Source: Methylobacillus sp. MM3 (GTDB lineage: Bacteria; Pseudomonadota; Gammaproteobacteria; Burkholderiales; Methylophilaceae). Taken from it: 64,000 bases of DNA. The notes beneath the pieces were generated by a model, which ran no database searches, was not told where the DNA came from, and was given only the letters and a program-made list of their open reading frames with translations. Position 1 is the first letter of the stretch. The number at the start of each line of letters is the position of its first letter. The position numbers and the translations under genes are program-made. Where the stretch lies: NCBI RefSeq assembly GCF_001645185.1, contig NZ_LXTQ01000001.1:248001-312000 (forward strand), written 5' to 3'. Below, piece by piece: positions 56,698-64,000 of this stretch.

Positions 56698-56770
56698 GGC
56701 TACCCTTTCAACAGAATAATTGTAGTGCAGTCAGACAAGGGAAAATCAAGCAGATTCACCCGAGTCTGAC

Positions 56771-57328
56771 CTAGATTGCCATCAGATCCGCTTCTTTGGC
56801 CTGAAGTGCCTTGTCCACTTCTGCGACATATTTGTCGGTCAGCTTCTGGATTTCATCCTGTGCGCGGCGCTCATCATCCTCGCTGATTTCCTTGTCCTTG
56901 AGCAGCTTCTTGAGCTGGTCGTTGGCATCGCGGCGCACATTGCGCACCGAAACCTTGGCATCTTCGCCTTCGCCACGCACCACCTTGATCAGATCGCGCC
57001 GGCGCTCTTCGGTCAGTGCGGGCATGGGCACGCGTATCATGTCGCCACTGTTGGACGGATTGAGGCCGAGGTCGGAATCGCGAATGGCTTTTTCAATCTT
57101 GGCCAGCATCGGCTTTTCCCACACCTGCACGGTAATCGTGCGGGCATCCGCGAGCCCAACGCTGCCCACCTGTCCGATAGGCACCATGCTGCCGTAATAC
57201 TCGACCATCACGTGATCGAGCAAACCCGTGTGAGCGCGGCCGGTGCGTACCTTGCCAAGATCGCCCTTCAGCACTTCAAGAGCGCGTTGCATCTTTTGTT
57301 CTGCGGTTTTCTTGATGTCATTCAGCAT
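56771..57328 (-). CDS. frr: Ribosome recycling factor
   Basis: 185 residues, exact family length. Typical [22 protein letters not shown] near the start and [19 protein letters not shown] mid-protein. Splits post-termination ribosomes with EF-G. 17 bases after pyrH. Confidence 0.97.
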   Translation of the reverse strand: MLNDIKKTAEQKMQRALEVLKGDLGKVRTGRAHTGLLDHVMVEYYGSMVPIGQVGSVGLADARTITVQVWEKPMLAKIEKAIRDSDLGLNPSNSGDMIRVPMPALTEERRRDLIKVVRGEGEDAKVSVRNVRRDANDQLKKLLKDKEISEDDERRAQDEIQKLTDKYVAEVDKALQAKEADLMAI

Positions 57329-57345
57329 GTCGGTCTCCTCAAAAA

Positions 57346-58062
57346 CTAGGGTAGCACATGCGTGCCTTCATCTTCGCCCATCACCACACGCTTCAGCGCG
57401 CCCTGCTTGAAGATGCTGAACACGCAAATCGGCAGCTTCTGGTCGCGGCACAATGTCAGCGCGGTAGCATCCATCACCTTGAGATTCTTGATAATGGCTT
57501 CGTCGAACGTCAATGTCTTGTAACGCATCGCATCCGGATGTGTTTTTGGATCATCGGTATAGACACCGTCCACCTTGGTTGCCTTCAATACGATGTCGGC
57601 ATTCATTTCCATGCCGCGCAGCGCGGCGGCAGTGTCGGTGGTAAAGAATGGATTGCCGGTACCTGCACCGAAAATGACCACGCGGCCTTCTTCCAGATAG
57701 CGGATAGCCTTGCCGCGAATATAAGGTTCGGCCACCTGCTCGATGGTCAGCGCGGATTGAACCCGGCTCACCAGACCGATCTGACGCATCGCGTCTTGCA
57801 ACGCCAATGCATTCATGACGGTAGCCATCATGCCCATGTAATCGGCCGTGGCGCGATCCATGCCGGCAGCTGCCGGCGCAACGCCACGAAAAATATTGCC
57901 CCCGCCAATCACCACCCCGACTTCGACGCCGAGATCGACCACTTCCTTGATTTCGGCAACGATGCGCTCGATGGTGGCGCGGTTGATACCATAGCTGTCG
58001 TCGCCCATCAGGGCTTCGCCAGACAGCTTGAGCAGAATGCGTTTGAAGGCGGGGGTCGTCAT
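57346..58062 (-). CDS. pyrH: Uridylate kinase PyrH
   Basis: 238 residues of the amino-acid-kinase fold. [27 protein letters not shown], and [14 protein letters not shown]-type segments ([16 protein letters not shown]) are conserved. Phosphorylates UMP. Follows tsf by seven bases. Confidence 0.97.
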   Translation of the reverse strand: MTTPAFKRILLKLSGEALMGDDSYGINRATIERIVAEIKEVVDLGVEVGVVIGGGNIFRGVAPAAAGMDRATADYMGMMATVMNALALQDAMRQIGLVSRVQSALTIEQVAEPYIRGKAIRYLEEGRVVIFGAGTGNPFFTTDTAAALRGMEMNADIVLKATKVDGVYTDDPKTHPDAMRYKTLTFDEAIIKNLKVMDATALTLCRDQKLPICVFSIFKQGALKRVVMGEDEGTHVLP

Positions 58063-58069
58063 GCGCGGA

Positions 58070-58951
58070 TTATACCTTGGCAGCAGCAGCTACTTCGGCA
58101 GCGAAATCCGTTACTTTCTTCTCGATGCCTTCGCCTACGACGTACATCGTGAAGCCTGCAACGCTGGCTCCCTTGGATTTCAGCAATTGCTCGATGGTTT
58201 GCTTGCCATCTTCGGCTTTGACGAACACCTGGTTCAGCAGGGTCACGTCCTTCAGGAACTTCTGCACGGTACCTTCGGCGATCTTTTCCAGCATCGTTTC
58301 CGGCTTGCCGGCTTCCTTGGCCTTCTCGATTGCTACGCGGCGCTCGGACTCGATCAGCGCGGCATCAACGCCGGATGCATCCAGCGATTTCGGCTTGGCT
58401 GCGGCGATGTGCATCGCGATATCCTTGGCCAGCACTTCATCACCGCCCACCAGGTCCACCAGTACGCCGATCTTGCCGCCGTGCACGTAGCTGGACAGCT
58501 TGCCTTGCGCCGGAACGCGCACGAAACGGCGCACGGTCATGTTTTCGCCGATCTTGCCGACCAGCTGCGCACGCACTTCGTCAGCAGTCGCGTCACCGAT
58601 CTTCAGCGCGGACAGCGCTTCGACGTCAGCGGGATTATTGTTGGCGACCAGATCAGCCAGGTTGCGGGTCAGCGCCAGGAAGTCGTCGTTCTTGGCAACG
58701 AAATCGGTTTCGCAATTGACTTCAACCATGGAACCCAGCTTGCCGTCGGCGCTGATATAGATGCCGACGGTGCCTTCTGCGGCAACACGACCGGCGGCCT
58801 TGCTGGCCTTGTTGCCGAAACGCACGCGCAGGATTTCTTCCGCGCGGGTCATGTCGCCTTCGGCTTCGGTCAGTGCTTTCTTGCAATCCATCATGGGAGC
58901 ATCGGTGCGCTCGCGCAGCTCTTTCACCATGCCTGCGGTAATTTCCGCCAT
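58070..58951 (-). CDS. tsf: Elongation factor Ts
   Basis: 293 residues. N-terminal UBA-like domain with [19 protein letters not shown], then the [10 protein letters not shown] core that contacts EF-Tu. Nucleotide exchange factor for EF-Tu. A terminator-like hairpin separates it from rpsB, as in other bacteria where tsf expression is set by partial read-through. Confidence 0.97.
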   Translation of the reverse strand: MAEITAGMVKELRERTDAPMMDCKKALTEAEGDMTRAEEILRVRFGNKASKAAGRVAAEGTVGIYISADGKLGSMVEVNCETDFVAKNDDFLALTRNLADLVANNNPADVEALSALKIGDATADEVRAQLVGKIGENMTVRRFVRVPAQGKLSSYVHGGKIGVLVDLVGGDEVLAKDIAMHIAAAKPKSLDASGVDAALIESERRVAIEKAKEAGKPETMLEKIAEGTVQKFLKDVTLLNQVFVKAEDGKQTIEQLLKSKGASVAGFTMYVVGEGIEKKVTDFAAEVAAAAKV

Positions 58952-59024
58952 AATCTTCTCCTTACAAAATTCGGATCCCCGGTCACCCGGGAAAATCTAA
59001 AAAGTCCCGCAACTCGCGGGTACA

Positions 59025-59049
59025 AAAAAGGGGCTTAACGCCCCTTTTT
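59025..59049 (-). terminator. Attenuating terminator between rpsB and tsf
   Basis: Perfect GGGGC/GCCCC stem extended by flanking A/T pairs (AAAAAGGGGC with GCCCCTTTTT) and a five-base loop, with T residues on the exit side of the minus strand. It starts seven bases after the rpsB stop. A further CCCGC/GCGGG hairpin at 59006-59020 lies in the tsf leader. Confidence 0.8.
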
Positions 59050-59055
59050 CAGGGT

Positions 59056-59799
59056 TTACTCTGCTGCCGGCTCTTCGACGAATTCTTCTTCAACACCCGC
59101 CTTGACGATTTCGTTCAAGGACTGGCTGCGGCCTTCCAGCACTGCATCGGCAATGCCGCGGGCATACAGGCGGATTGCACGGCTGGAGTCGTCGTTACCG
59201 GGGATGACGTAAGCCACGCCTTCCGGAGAATTGTTGGTATCGACAATGCCGATCACCGGAATGCCGAGCTTGCCGGCTTCGGTCACGGCACCGGACTCAT
59301 GGCCGACGTCGATGATGAAGATGGCATCGGGCAGGCCGCCCATTTCCTTGATGCCGCCGATGGAGCGTTCGAGCTTTTCGATTTCGCGCTTGTAGCCGAG
59401 GATTTCCTTCTTGCCGAGGCGTTCGAAGCTGCCGTCTTCCATCATGGCCTGATAGTCGGACAGGCGCTTGATGGATTGCTTGACTGTCTTGAAGTTGGTC
59501 AGCATGCCGCCTAGCCAGCGATGGTTGACGTATGCGCAACCGGCGCGAGCAGCTTCTTCCTTGACGATGTCGCGCGCCTGGCGCTTGGTGCCGACGAACA
59601 GGATGCGGCCCTTGTTAGCGGCCAGCTGACGCACGTACTTGAGCGCGTCTTCGAACATCGGCAGGGTTTTTTCGAGGTTGACGATATGGATCTTGTTACG
59701 GTCGCCGAAAATAAACGGCGCCATACGAGGGTTCCAGTAACGGGTCTGGTGGCCGAAGTGCACACCAGCTTCCAGCATTTGACGCATGGTCACGGACAT
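59056..59799 (-). CDS. rpsB: 30S ribosomal protein S2
   Basis: 247 residues. [22 protein letters not shown] near the start and the [12 protein letters not shown] and PDAIFIIDV blocks are diagnostic. AGGAG lies eight bases before the ATG. First gene of the long envelope/translation cluster; divergent from map. Confidence 0.98.
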   Translation of the reverse strand: MSVTMRQMLEAGVHFGHQTRYWNPRMAPFIFGDRNKIHIVNLEKTLPMFEDALKYVRQLAANKGRILFVGTKRQARDIVKEEAARAGCAYVNHRWLGGMLTNFKTVKQSIKRLSDYQAMMEDGSFERLGKKEILGYKREIEKLERSIGGIKEMGGLPDAIFIIDVGHESGAVTEAGKLGIPVIGIVDTNNSPEGVAYVIPGNDDSSRAIRLYARGIADAVLEGRSQSLNEIVKAGVEEEFVEEPAAE

Positions 59800-59827
59800 T
59801 TTTACTCTCCTGTATAAGGTTAAGCCT

Positions 59828-59904
59828 CCACACGCCCCCAGAAACCCGATATGGGCACCCTATACGTGAGCGTGTGTGGGAATTTCCCGTTCAAATTAAA
59901 CGGG
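59828..59904 (-). promoter_or_regulatory. Structured leader of rpsB
   Basis: The rpsB 5' region on the minus strand holds two hairpin candidates: CCCGTT/AACGGG (59886-59904) and a CACACGC/GCGTGTG pairing (59829-59835 with 59870-59876). A possible promoter is TTGAAT-N18-TAGCAT just beyond, near 59910-59940. rpsB leaders are known sites of S2 autoregulation; whether these hairpins act so is inferred. Confidence 0.4.
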
Positions 59905-59973
59905 CGGCGTATGCTACCATAAACGCCTTATTCCATTCAAGGCAAAACCCCAGGAAACCAGCGGCAATCACTC

Positions 59974-60777
59974 ATGTCCATTACCATTAAAAACGACACT
60001 GATATCGAAAAAATGCGCATCGCGGGAAAACTCGCTTCCGAGGTGCTCGATTATATTACTCCATTCGTCAAGCCGGGCGTGACCACCGGCGAACTGGACA
60101 AGCTCTGCCACGACTACATGGTCAGTGTTCAGGGCACGATCCCCGCTCCGCTCAACTATGCCCCGCCAGGCCACATCCCTTATCCGAAATCGATCTGCAC
60201 TTCGGTCAACCAGCAGGTCTGCCACGGTGTGCCGGGCGAGAAAATCCTGAAGAGCGGCGACATCGTCAATCTGGATATCACCGTGATCAAGGACGGATAT
60301 CACGGCGACACCAGCCGCATGTTCTGCGTCGGTACGCCTTCGATTCAGGCCAAGCGCTTGTGCGACATCACCTACGAATGCATGTGGCTGGGCATCGCTC
60401 AGGTCCGCCCCGGCGCCACGCTGGGCGATATCGGCCACGTCATCCAGAAGCATGCCGAAGACAGCGGCTATTCCGTGGTGCGCGAATTCTGCGGTCACGG
60501 CATCGGCAAGAAGTTCCATGAAGACCCGCAAGTGCTGCACTACGGCAGGCCCGGCACCGGGCTCAAGCTGCAGCAGGGCATGATGTTCACCATCGAGCCC
60601 ATGATCAACGCCGGCAAGCGCGATATCCGCCAGCTGGGCGACGGGTGGAGCATTGTTACCAAGGACCGCAGCCTGTCGGCGCAATGGGAACATACCATCC
60701 TGGTCACTGCCGACGGCTATGAGGTCATGACATTATCGGCCGGATCGCCGCCCCCGCCCGCTTTCATCCGCACCTAA
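59974..60777 (+). CDS. map: Type I methionine aminopeptidase
   Basis: 267 residues. Metal ligands are in VNLDITVIKDGYHGDTSRMF (two Asp), CGHGIGKKFHEDP (His), FTIEPMIN (Glu) and QWEHTILVT (Glu). Removes N-terminal Met from nascent proteins. No N-terminal extension, as in class Ia. glnD follows after four bases. Confidence 0.98.
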   Translation: MSITIKNDTDIEKMRIAGKLASEVLDYITPFVKPGVTTGELDKLCHDYMVSVQGTIPAPLNYAPPGHIPYPKSICTSVNQQVCHGVPGEKILKSGDIVNLDITVIKDGYHGDTSRMFCVGTPSIQAKRLCDITYECMWLGIAQVRPGATLGDIGHVIQKHAEDSGYSVVREFCGHGIGKKFHEDPQVLHYGRPGTGLKLQQGMMFTIEPMINAGKRDIRQLGDGWSIVTKDRSLSAQWEHTILVTADGYEVMTLSAGSPPPPAFIRT

Positions 60778-60781
60778 AATC

Positions 60782-63337
60782 TTGAGCAAGGGCATCGATT
60801 ACTGGCGCCAACGGCTTCAATCCCGCCAGTCCGAATTGCGCAATGCATTCACCGGCGTGGCCGATACGGCGCGCCTGTTGAAACAGCACTCCCGTCTGGT
60901 CGATGATCTATTGCGCGATTTGTGGCAGCAAACGGCAATACCACACAACCTTTGCTTGTGCGCAGTGGGTGGCTATGGACGGGGCGAGTTGTTTCCCTAC
61001 TCCGACGTCGATTTGCTGATCCTGCTGCCCAACGATCACGACGCGGCGTTCGACAAACAACTCGAACCGTTGATCGGGATGTTCTGGGATATCGGCCTCG
61101 CAGTCGGCCACAGCGTCCGTTCGCTGGAAGAATGTCTGGATGAAGCCGCGCGCGACGTCACGGTACGCACCAACCTGCTCGAAGCGCGGCACATTGTCGG
61201 CGACAAGACGCTGTTCCATGGCATGCAATCGCAACTCTTCTCGCAGCTCAAGCCTGAAGAGTTCCTGCATGACAAGATGCTGGAGCAAAAGCAGCGCCAT
61301 GCCCGCTTTAACGACACCGCTTACAACCTCGAACCCAACGTCAAGGAAAGCCCCGGCGGGCTGCGCGACCTGCAAAACATTCTGTGGATCAGCCATGCCG
61401 CAGGTTTGGGGAACAACTGGGGCGCGCTCGCCGAAAATGGCCTGATCACGCACAAGGAAGCTCGCCAGATTCGCCGCCAGGAGCTCTTCATGCAGATGCT
61501 GCGCACGCGGCTGCATTATCTGGCGCGACGCCGCGAAGATCGCCTGCTCTTTGATTTCCAGAACGAACTCGCGCAGCAGCTCGATCTGGTAGCCACCCCC
61601 AAAAAGCGTGCGAGCGAGCAAATGATGCAGCGCTTCTATCGCAGCGCCAAATTCATTCGCTTGATGAATGAAATATTGTTGCAGGCATTGCAAGAGCGCA
61701 TCCTGCCGCATCAACCCATGCCCGTTCTCATCAACCCCCGCTTCCATGCGCATAACGGCTTGCTGGAAACGCGCCTTCCCACTTTGCTGCAGCAAGAGCC
61801 GAGCGCCATTCTTGAAAGCTTCCTGCTTTTACAGCAGCATCCCGAACTCCAAGGTTTCAGCGCTGGCATGCTGCGCAACCTTTGGCGGGTGAAAAACCTG
61901 GTCAATCGCGATTTCCGCATGGATGTGCGCAACCGTCGGCTTTTCATGGAAATACTGCGCCAGCCGCGCGGATTGACTGCCGTACTGCGCCAGATGAATC
62001 GCTACGGCATCCTGGGCCGCTACATTCCTGCTTTCGGACGCATCGAGGGGCAGATGCAGCATGATCTGTTCCATGTCTATACCGTAGACGAGCATATTCT
62101 CAATGTATTGCGCAATCTGCGTCGCTTCCTGCTTCCCGAGCACGCACATGAGTTCCCTTTATGCAGCCGCTTGATGGCGTCCTTCGACAAGCCGGAACTG
62201 CTTTATCTCGCTGCACTTTTCCATGATATTGCCAAGGGGCGCGGCGGTGACCACTCGACGCTGGGGACCGTCGACGCGCGACGTTTTTGCAAGCATCATG
62301 GATTACCCAAGGAAGATGCGACCTTGGTCGCATGGCTGGTCGAGCAACACCTGGTGATGTCCAGAACCGCACAAAAATCGGACTTGAGCGATCCCTCGGT
62401 GATCGAGAACTTTGCCGGCATCGTAGGAACCGAGTACCGGCTCACAGCGCTATACCTGCTGACCGTCGCCGACATCCGCGGCACCAGCCCGGCAGTGTGG
62501 AATGCGTGGAAGGCCAAGCTGCTGGAAAATCTCTTTCTTTCCACGCGCCGTCTCATACAAGGCAGTTCGTCCAATCCGGATGCAGAAGTAGCGGCACGCC
62601 AGCAGCAAGCGGCCGAGCGCTTGAGCCATTACGCCGTCATGCCCGGTTCATACAAGGAGCTTTGGGAAAAATTCGGCCGTAATTATTTCTTGCGCCACGA
62701 AAGCCACGAAATAGGCTGGCATACACGACTTCTGCTTGCTCACATGAACACCGAGAAACCGATTGTGCGCGCCCGGCTCAGCCCGGCGGGCGACGGCATC
62801 CAGGTGATGATTTATACGCATGACCGCGACGATCTGTTTGCGCGCATTTGCGGCTTTTTCGAGCGTGCCGGCTATAACATCGTCGAAGCGCGAATCTATA
62901 CCACGCTGCACGGTTATGCGCTGGACAGCTTTCTGGTGCTCGACGAAAGCAGCAATGCCGTACGCTATCGCGATCTATTGAGTTACATCGAATACGAACT
63001 GGCACAGCAACTGGAAAGTGAAAAAGGTCCGCTGGAGCCGCTGGAAGGTCGCGTCAGTCGACAGCTGAAGCACTTTCCGATCAAACCCATCGTCACGCTT
63101 GAAGCGGAAAAAGCCGGAAACAATCACCAATTGTCCATCGTGGCAGGCGATCGTCCCGGCCTGCTGTCGCGTATCGCTCAATGCCTGCTGCGCAATAAGA
63201 TCCAGTTGCATACGGCCAAGATCATCACGCTAGGAAATCGTGCCGAAGATACTTTCCTGATTTCCGGCCAGCATGGCGAACGCTTGCCGAGTGATGTCGT
63301 TGAAGTACTGGAAGCCGAGTTAACCAGGCAGCTTTGA
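60782..63337 (+). CDS. glnD: PII uridylyltransferase / uridylyl-removing enzyme GlnD
   Basis: 851 residues. Nucleotidyltransferase motif AVGGYGRGELFPYSDVD (acids at 75 and 77), HD domain ALFHDIAKGRGGDHS near 470-490, and two C-terminal ACT domains (about 660-740 and 775-851) that bind glutamine. Modifies PII according to nitrogen status. The start is a TTG at 60782; I find no ATG or GTG in the right frame nearby. Its 3' end overlaps the convergent FlhB-like gene by 18 bases. Confidence 0.96.
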   Translation: MSKGIDYWRQRLQSRQSELRNAFTGVADTARLLKQHSRLVDDLLRDLWQQTAIPHNLCLCAVGGYGRGELFPYSDVDLLILLPNDHDAAFDKQLEPLIGMFWDIGLAVGHSVRSLEECLDEAARDVTVRTNLLEARHIVGDKTLFHGMQSQLFSQLKPEEFLHDKMLEQKQRHARFNDTAYNLEPNVKESPGGLRDLQNILWISHAAGLGNNWGALAENGLITHKEARQIRRQELFMQMLRTRLHYLARRREDRLLFDFQNELAQQLDLVATPKKRASEQMMQRFYRSAKFIRLMNEILLQALQERILPHQPMPVLINPRFHAHNGLLETRLPTLLQQEPSAILESFLLLQQHPELQGFSAGMLRNLWRVKNLVNRDFRMDVRNRRLFMEILRQPRGLTAVLRQMNRYGILGRYIPAFGRIEGQMQHDLFHVYTVDEHILNVLRNLRRFLLPEHAHEFPLCSRLMASFDKPELLYLAALFHDIAKGRGGDHSTLGTVDARRFCKHHGLPKEDATLVAWLVEQHLVMSRTAQKSDLSDPSVIENFAGIVGTEYRLTALYLLTVADIRGTSPAVWNAWKAKLLENLFLSTRRLIQGSSSNPDAEVAARQQQAAERLSHYAVMPGSYKELWEKFGRNYFLRHESHEIGWHTRLLLAHMNTEKPIVRARLSPAGDGIQVMIYTHDRDDLFARICGFFERAGYNIVEARIYTTLHGYALDSFLVLDESSNAVRYRDLLSYIEYELAQQLESEKGPLEPLEGRVSRQLKHFPIKPIVTLEAEKAGNNHQLSIVAGDRPGLLSRIAQCLLRNKIQLHTAKIITLGNRAEDTFLISGQHGERLPSDVVEVLEAELTRQL

Positions 63338-63628
63338 ACCGGGATCTGGAGGCATTAACGCGGCGTCGATGCCGTGCTCCAGCCGATAAATCCATGCCAG
63401 CAACTCGGCAACCGCCATATAGAGCTCCGGTGGAATATGCTGATCGAGATCGATCTGCATCAGCATCGACACCAGCTCCGGAGATTCGTGTACGTAAACA
63501 CCGGCATCCTTCGCCCGCTCGATAATCACCTGCGCCAGCAAGCCTCGCCCCTTAGCCACGACCTTGGGAGCTGCCTGCCCGGACTGGTAGGCCAATGCAA
63601 CAGCCAACTGCCGAGAGTCCTTACTCAT
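63320..63628 (-). CDS. FlhB C-terminal-domain-like protein (FhlB/FlhX type)
   Basis: 102 residues from the ATG at 63628. Matches only the cytoplasmic domain of FlhB/YscU export switch proteins: LAVALAY, PKVVAKGRGLLAQVI, IPPELYMAVAELLAWIYRLE. The autocleavage motif NPTH at the start of that domain is replaced by DSRQ, so it cannot cleave itself. Free-standing copies often accompany fliK; here it overlaps the FliK stop by eight bases. Probably a flagellar export regulator of minor or redundant role. Confidence 0.85.
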   Translation of the reverse strand: MSKDSRQLAVALAYQSGQAAPKVVAKGRGLLAQVIIERAKDAGVYVHESPELVSMLMQIDLDQHIPPELYMAVAELLAWIYRLEHGIDAALMPPDPGSKLPG

Positions 63629-64000
63629 GGCGGATATTAACCCCGGCCAATGAAATCCCCGACGCTTCATAACGCTCCGCCAGGTTCGCTTGTGCGCTGC
63701 GCATGCGCTCAACACTGGCGTCGTTATCCGCCGCGATATCGATCTGGATCGAGCCATTGACGAACGCGAGCTTGGCGCTGACACCGCCCAGCAAAGGCAG
63801 CTGCAGATTCAGCCGTGTATGCCAATGCGCAGTTTCCTGCTCGCCTTCCTGCCGGCGCGCAGCATCCTCCTCGATTTCCCATTTCATTTCCTGGCCGGGC
63901 CATACCTGGCCTTGCCAGACGATCTGACGGCTATCCAGGGTCTGTAATTGCTGCTGCACGATCTGCATGGATTGCGGGTGTACCGGCTCCGATTTTGCCG
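63621..64000 (-). CDS. fliK: Flagellar hook-length control protein FliK, C-terminal part (runs off window)
   Basis: The open frame continues to the window edge without a stop, so only the last 126 or so residues are seen. They match the C-terminal Flg_hook domain: a Gln-rich helix, WQGQVWPGQEMKWEIEED, a beta-rich LNLQLPLLGGVSAKLAFV, and RYEASGISLAGVNIRHE. This domain tells FlhB to switch from rod/hook to filament export. The missing N-terminal ruler part lies beyond 64000. Confidence 0.82.
   Translation of the reverse strand, partial: AKSEPVHPQSMQIVQQQLQTLDSRQIVWQGQVWPGQEMKWEIEEDAARRQEGEQETAHWHTRLNLQLPLLGGVSAKLAFVNGSIQIDIAADNDASVERMRSAQANLAERYEASGISLAGVNIRHE

Noticed and set aside
56731-56770. 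GTCAGAC / GTCTGAC inverted repeat between uppS and frr
   Set aside because: The loop is over 20 bases and there is no T-run; not a convincing terminator within a cluster expected to be co-transcribed.

Overview
The window is chromosomal DNA from a Gram-negative, flagellated, type IV-piliated bacterium with about 55-58 % GC. I infer a betaproteobacterium, most likely of the Nitrosomonadales/Gallionellaceae type. The basis is the linked order smc-zipA-ligA, the large rpsB-to-rnhB envelope cluster, divergent map-glnD, unimodular QueF, MsrPQ and a formaldehyde-activating-enzyme homologue. This placement comes from protein character and gene order, not from a marker search. I see no prophage, CRISPR array or insertion sequence. 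The only mobile-like item is a 175-bp palindromic element beside the smc stop codon.

Layout. 0.1-2.7 kb: a Fae-like protein, an N-formylglutamate deformylase and a PLP trans-sulfuration enzyme. 2.9-6.3 kb: an exported His-rich protein, then a TetR regulator divergent from a SoxYZ-like carrier and an AhpD-like protein with a perfect operator palindrome between them, then an SRPBCC protein. 6.3-13.3 kb: a Rossmann-PAS-GGDEF protein, msrPQ, and the coupled operon HDOD-REC-GGEEF / cysQ / TPR. 13.3-20.5 kb: ligA, zipA, the palindromic element and smc. 20.6-22.8 kb: queF, an FGGY kinase and a PilZ-like protein. 22.9-23.2 kb: tRNA-Ala and two identical tRNA-Glu genes with promoter and terminator. 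23.2-26.5 kb: a coupled operon of an iron-permease-family protein, a PQQ-type beta-propeller lipoprotein and a Rap1a-like protein, then a methyltransferase. 26.5-33.6 kb: mnmC, an O-GlcNAc-transferase-like TPR protein, pilU, an EamA transporter and dapC. 33.6-38.1 kb: a PotD-like binding protein with a periplasmic-sensor diguanylate cyclase, then a MerR-PAS-class III cyclase. 38.1-43.6 kb: miaA, a PldA-type phospholipase, ppsA and a pentapeptide membrane protein. 43.8-45.7 kb: motAB. 45.7-59.8 kb: rnhB, lpxB, lpxA, fabZ, lpxD, skp, bamA, rseP, dxr, cdsA, uppS, frr, pyrH, tsf and rpsB, read on the minus strand. 60-64 kb: map and glnD, then an FlhB-C-domain-like protein and the C-terminal part of FliK, which runs off the window.

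Two themes stand out. First, the window is rich in nucleotide second-messenger genes (three GGDEF proteins, a class III cyclase, a PilZ-like protein, and CysQ in an operon with one GGEEF protein) interspersed with motility genes (motAB, pilU, fliK, flhB-like). Second, it holds several proteins whose family-defining residues are changed: Fae without its catalytic His, a PQQ-type propeller lacking two active-site acids, PldA with Asp in place of Asn, and FlhB-like without NPTH.

The strongest candidates for an under-described system are the PotD-like protein/diguanylate cyclase pair (an NspS-MbaA-like polyamine-sensing layout), the MerR-PAS-cyclase with dyads in its own promoter, and the TetR-controlled SoxYZ-like/AhpD-like module.
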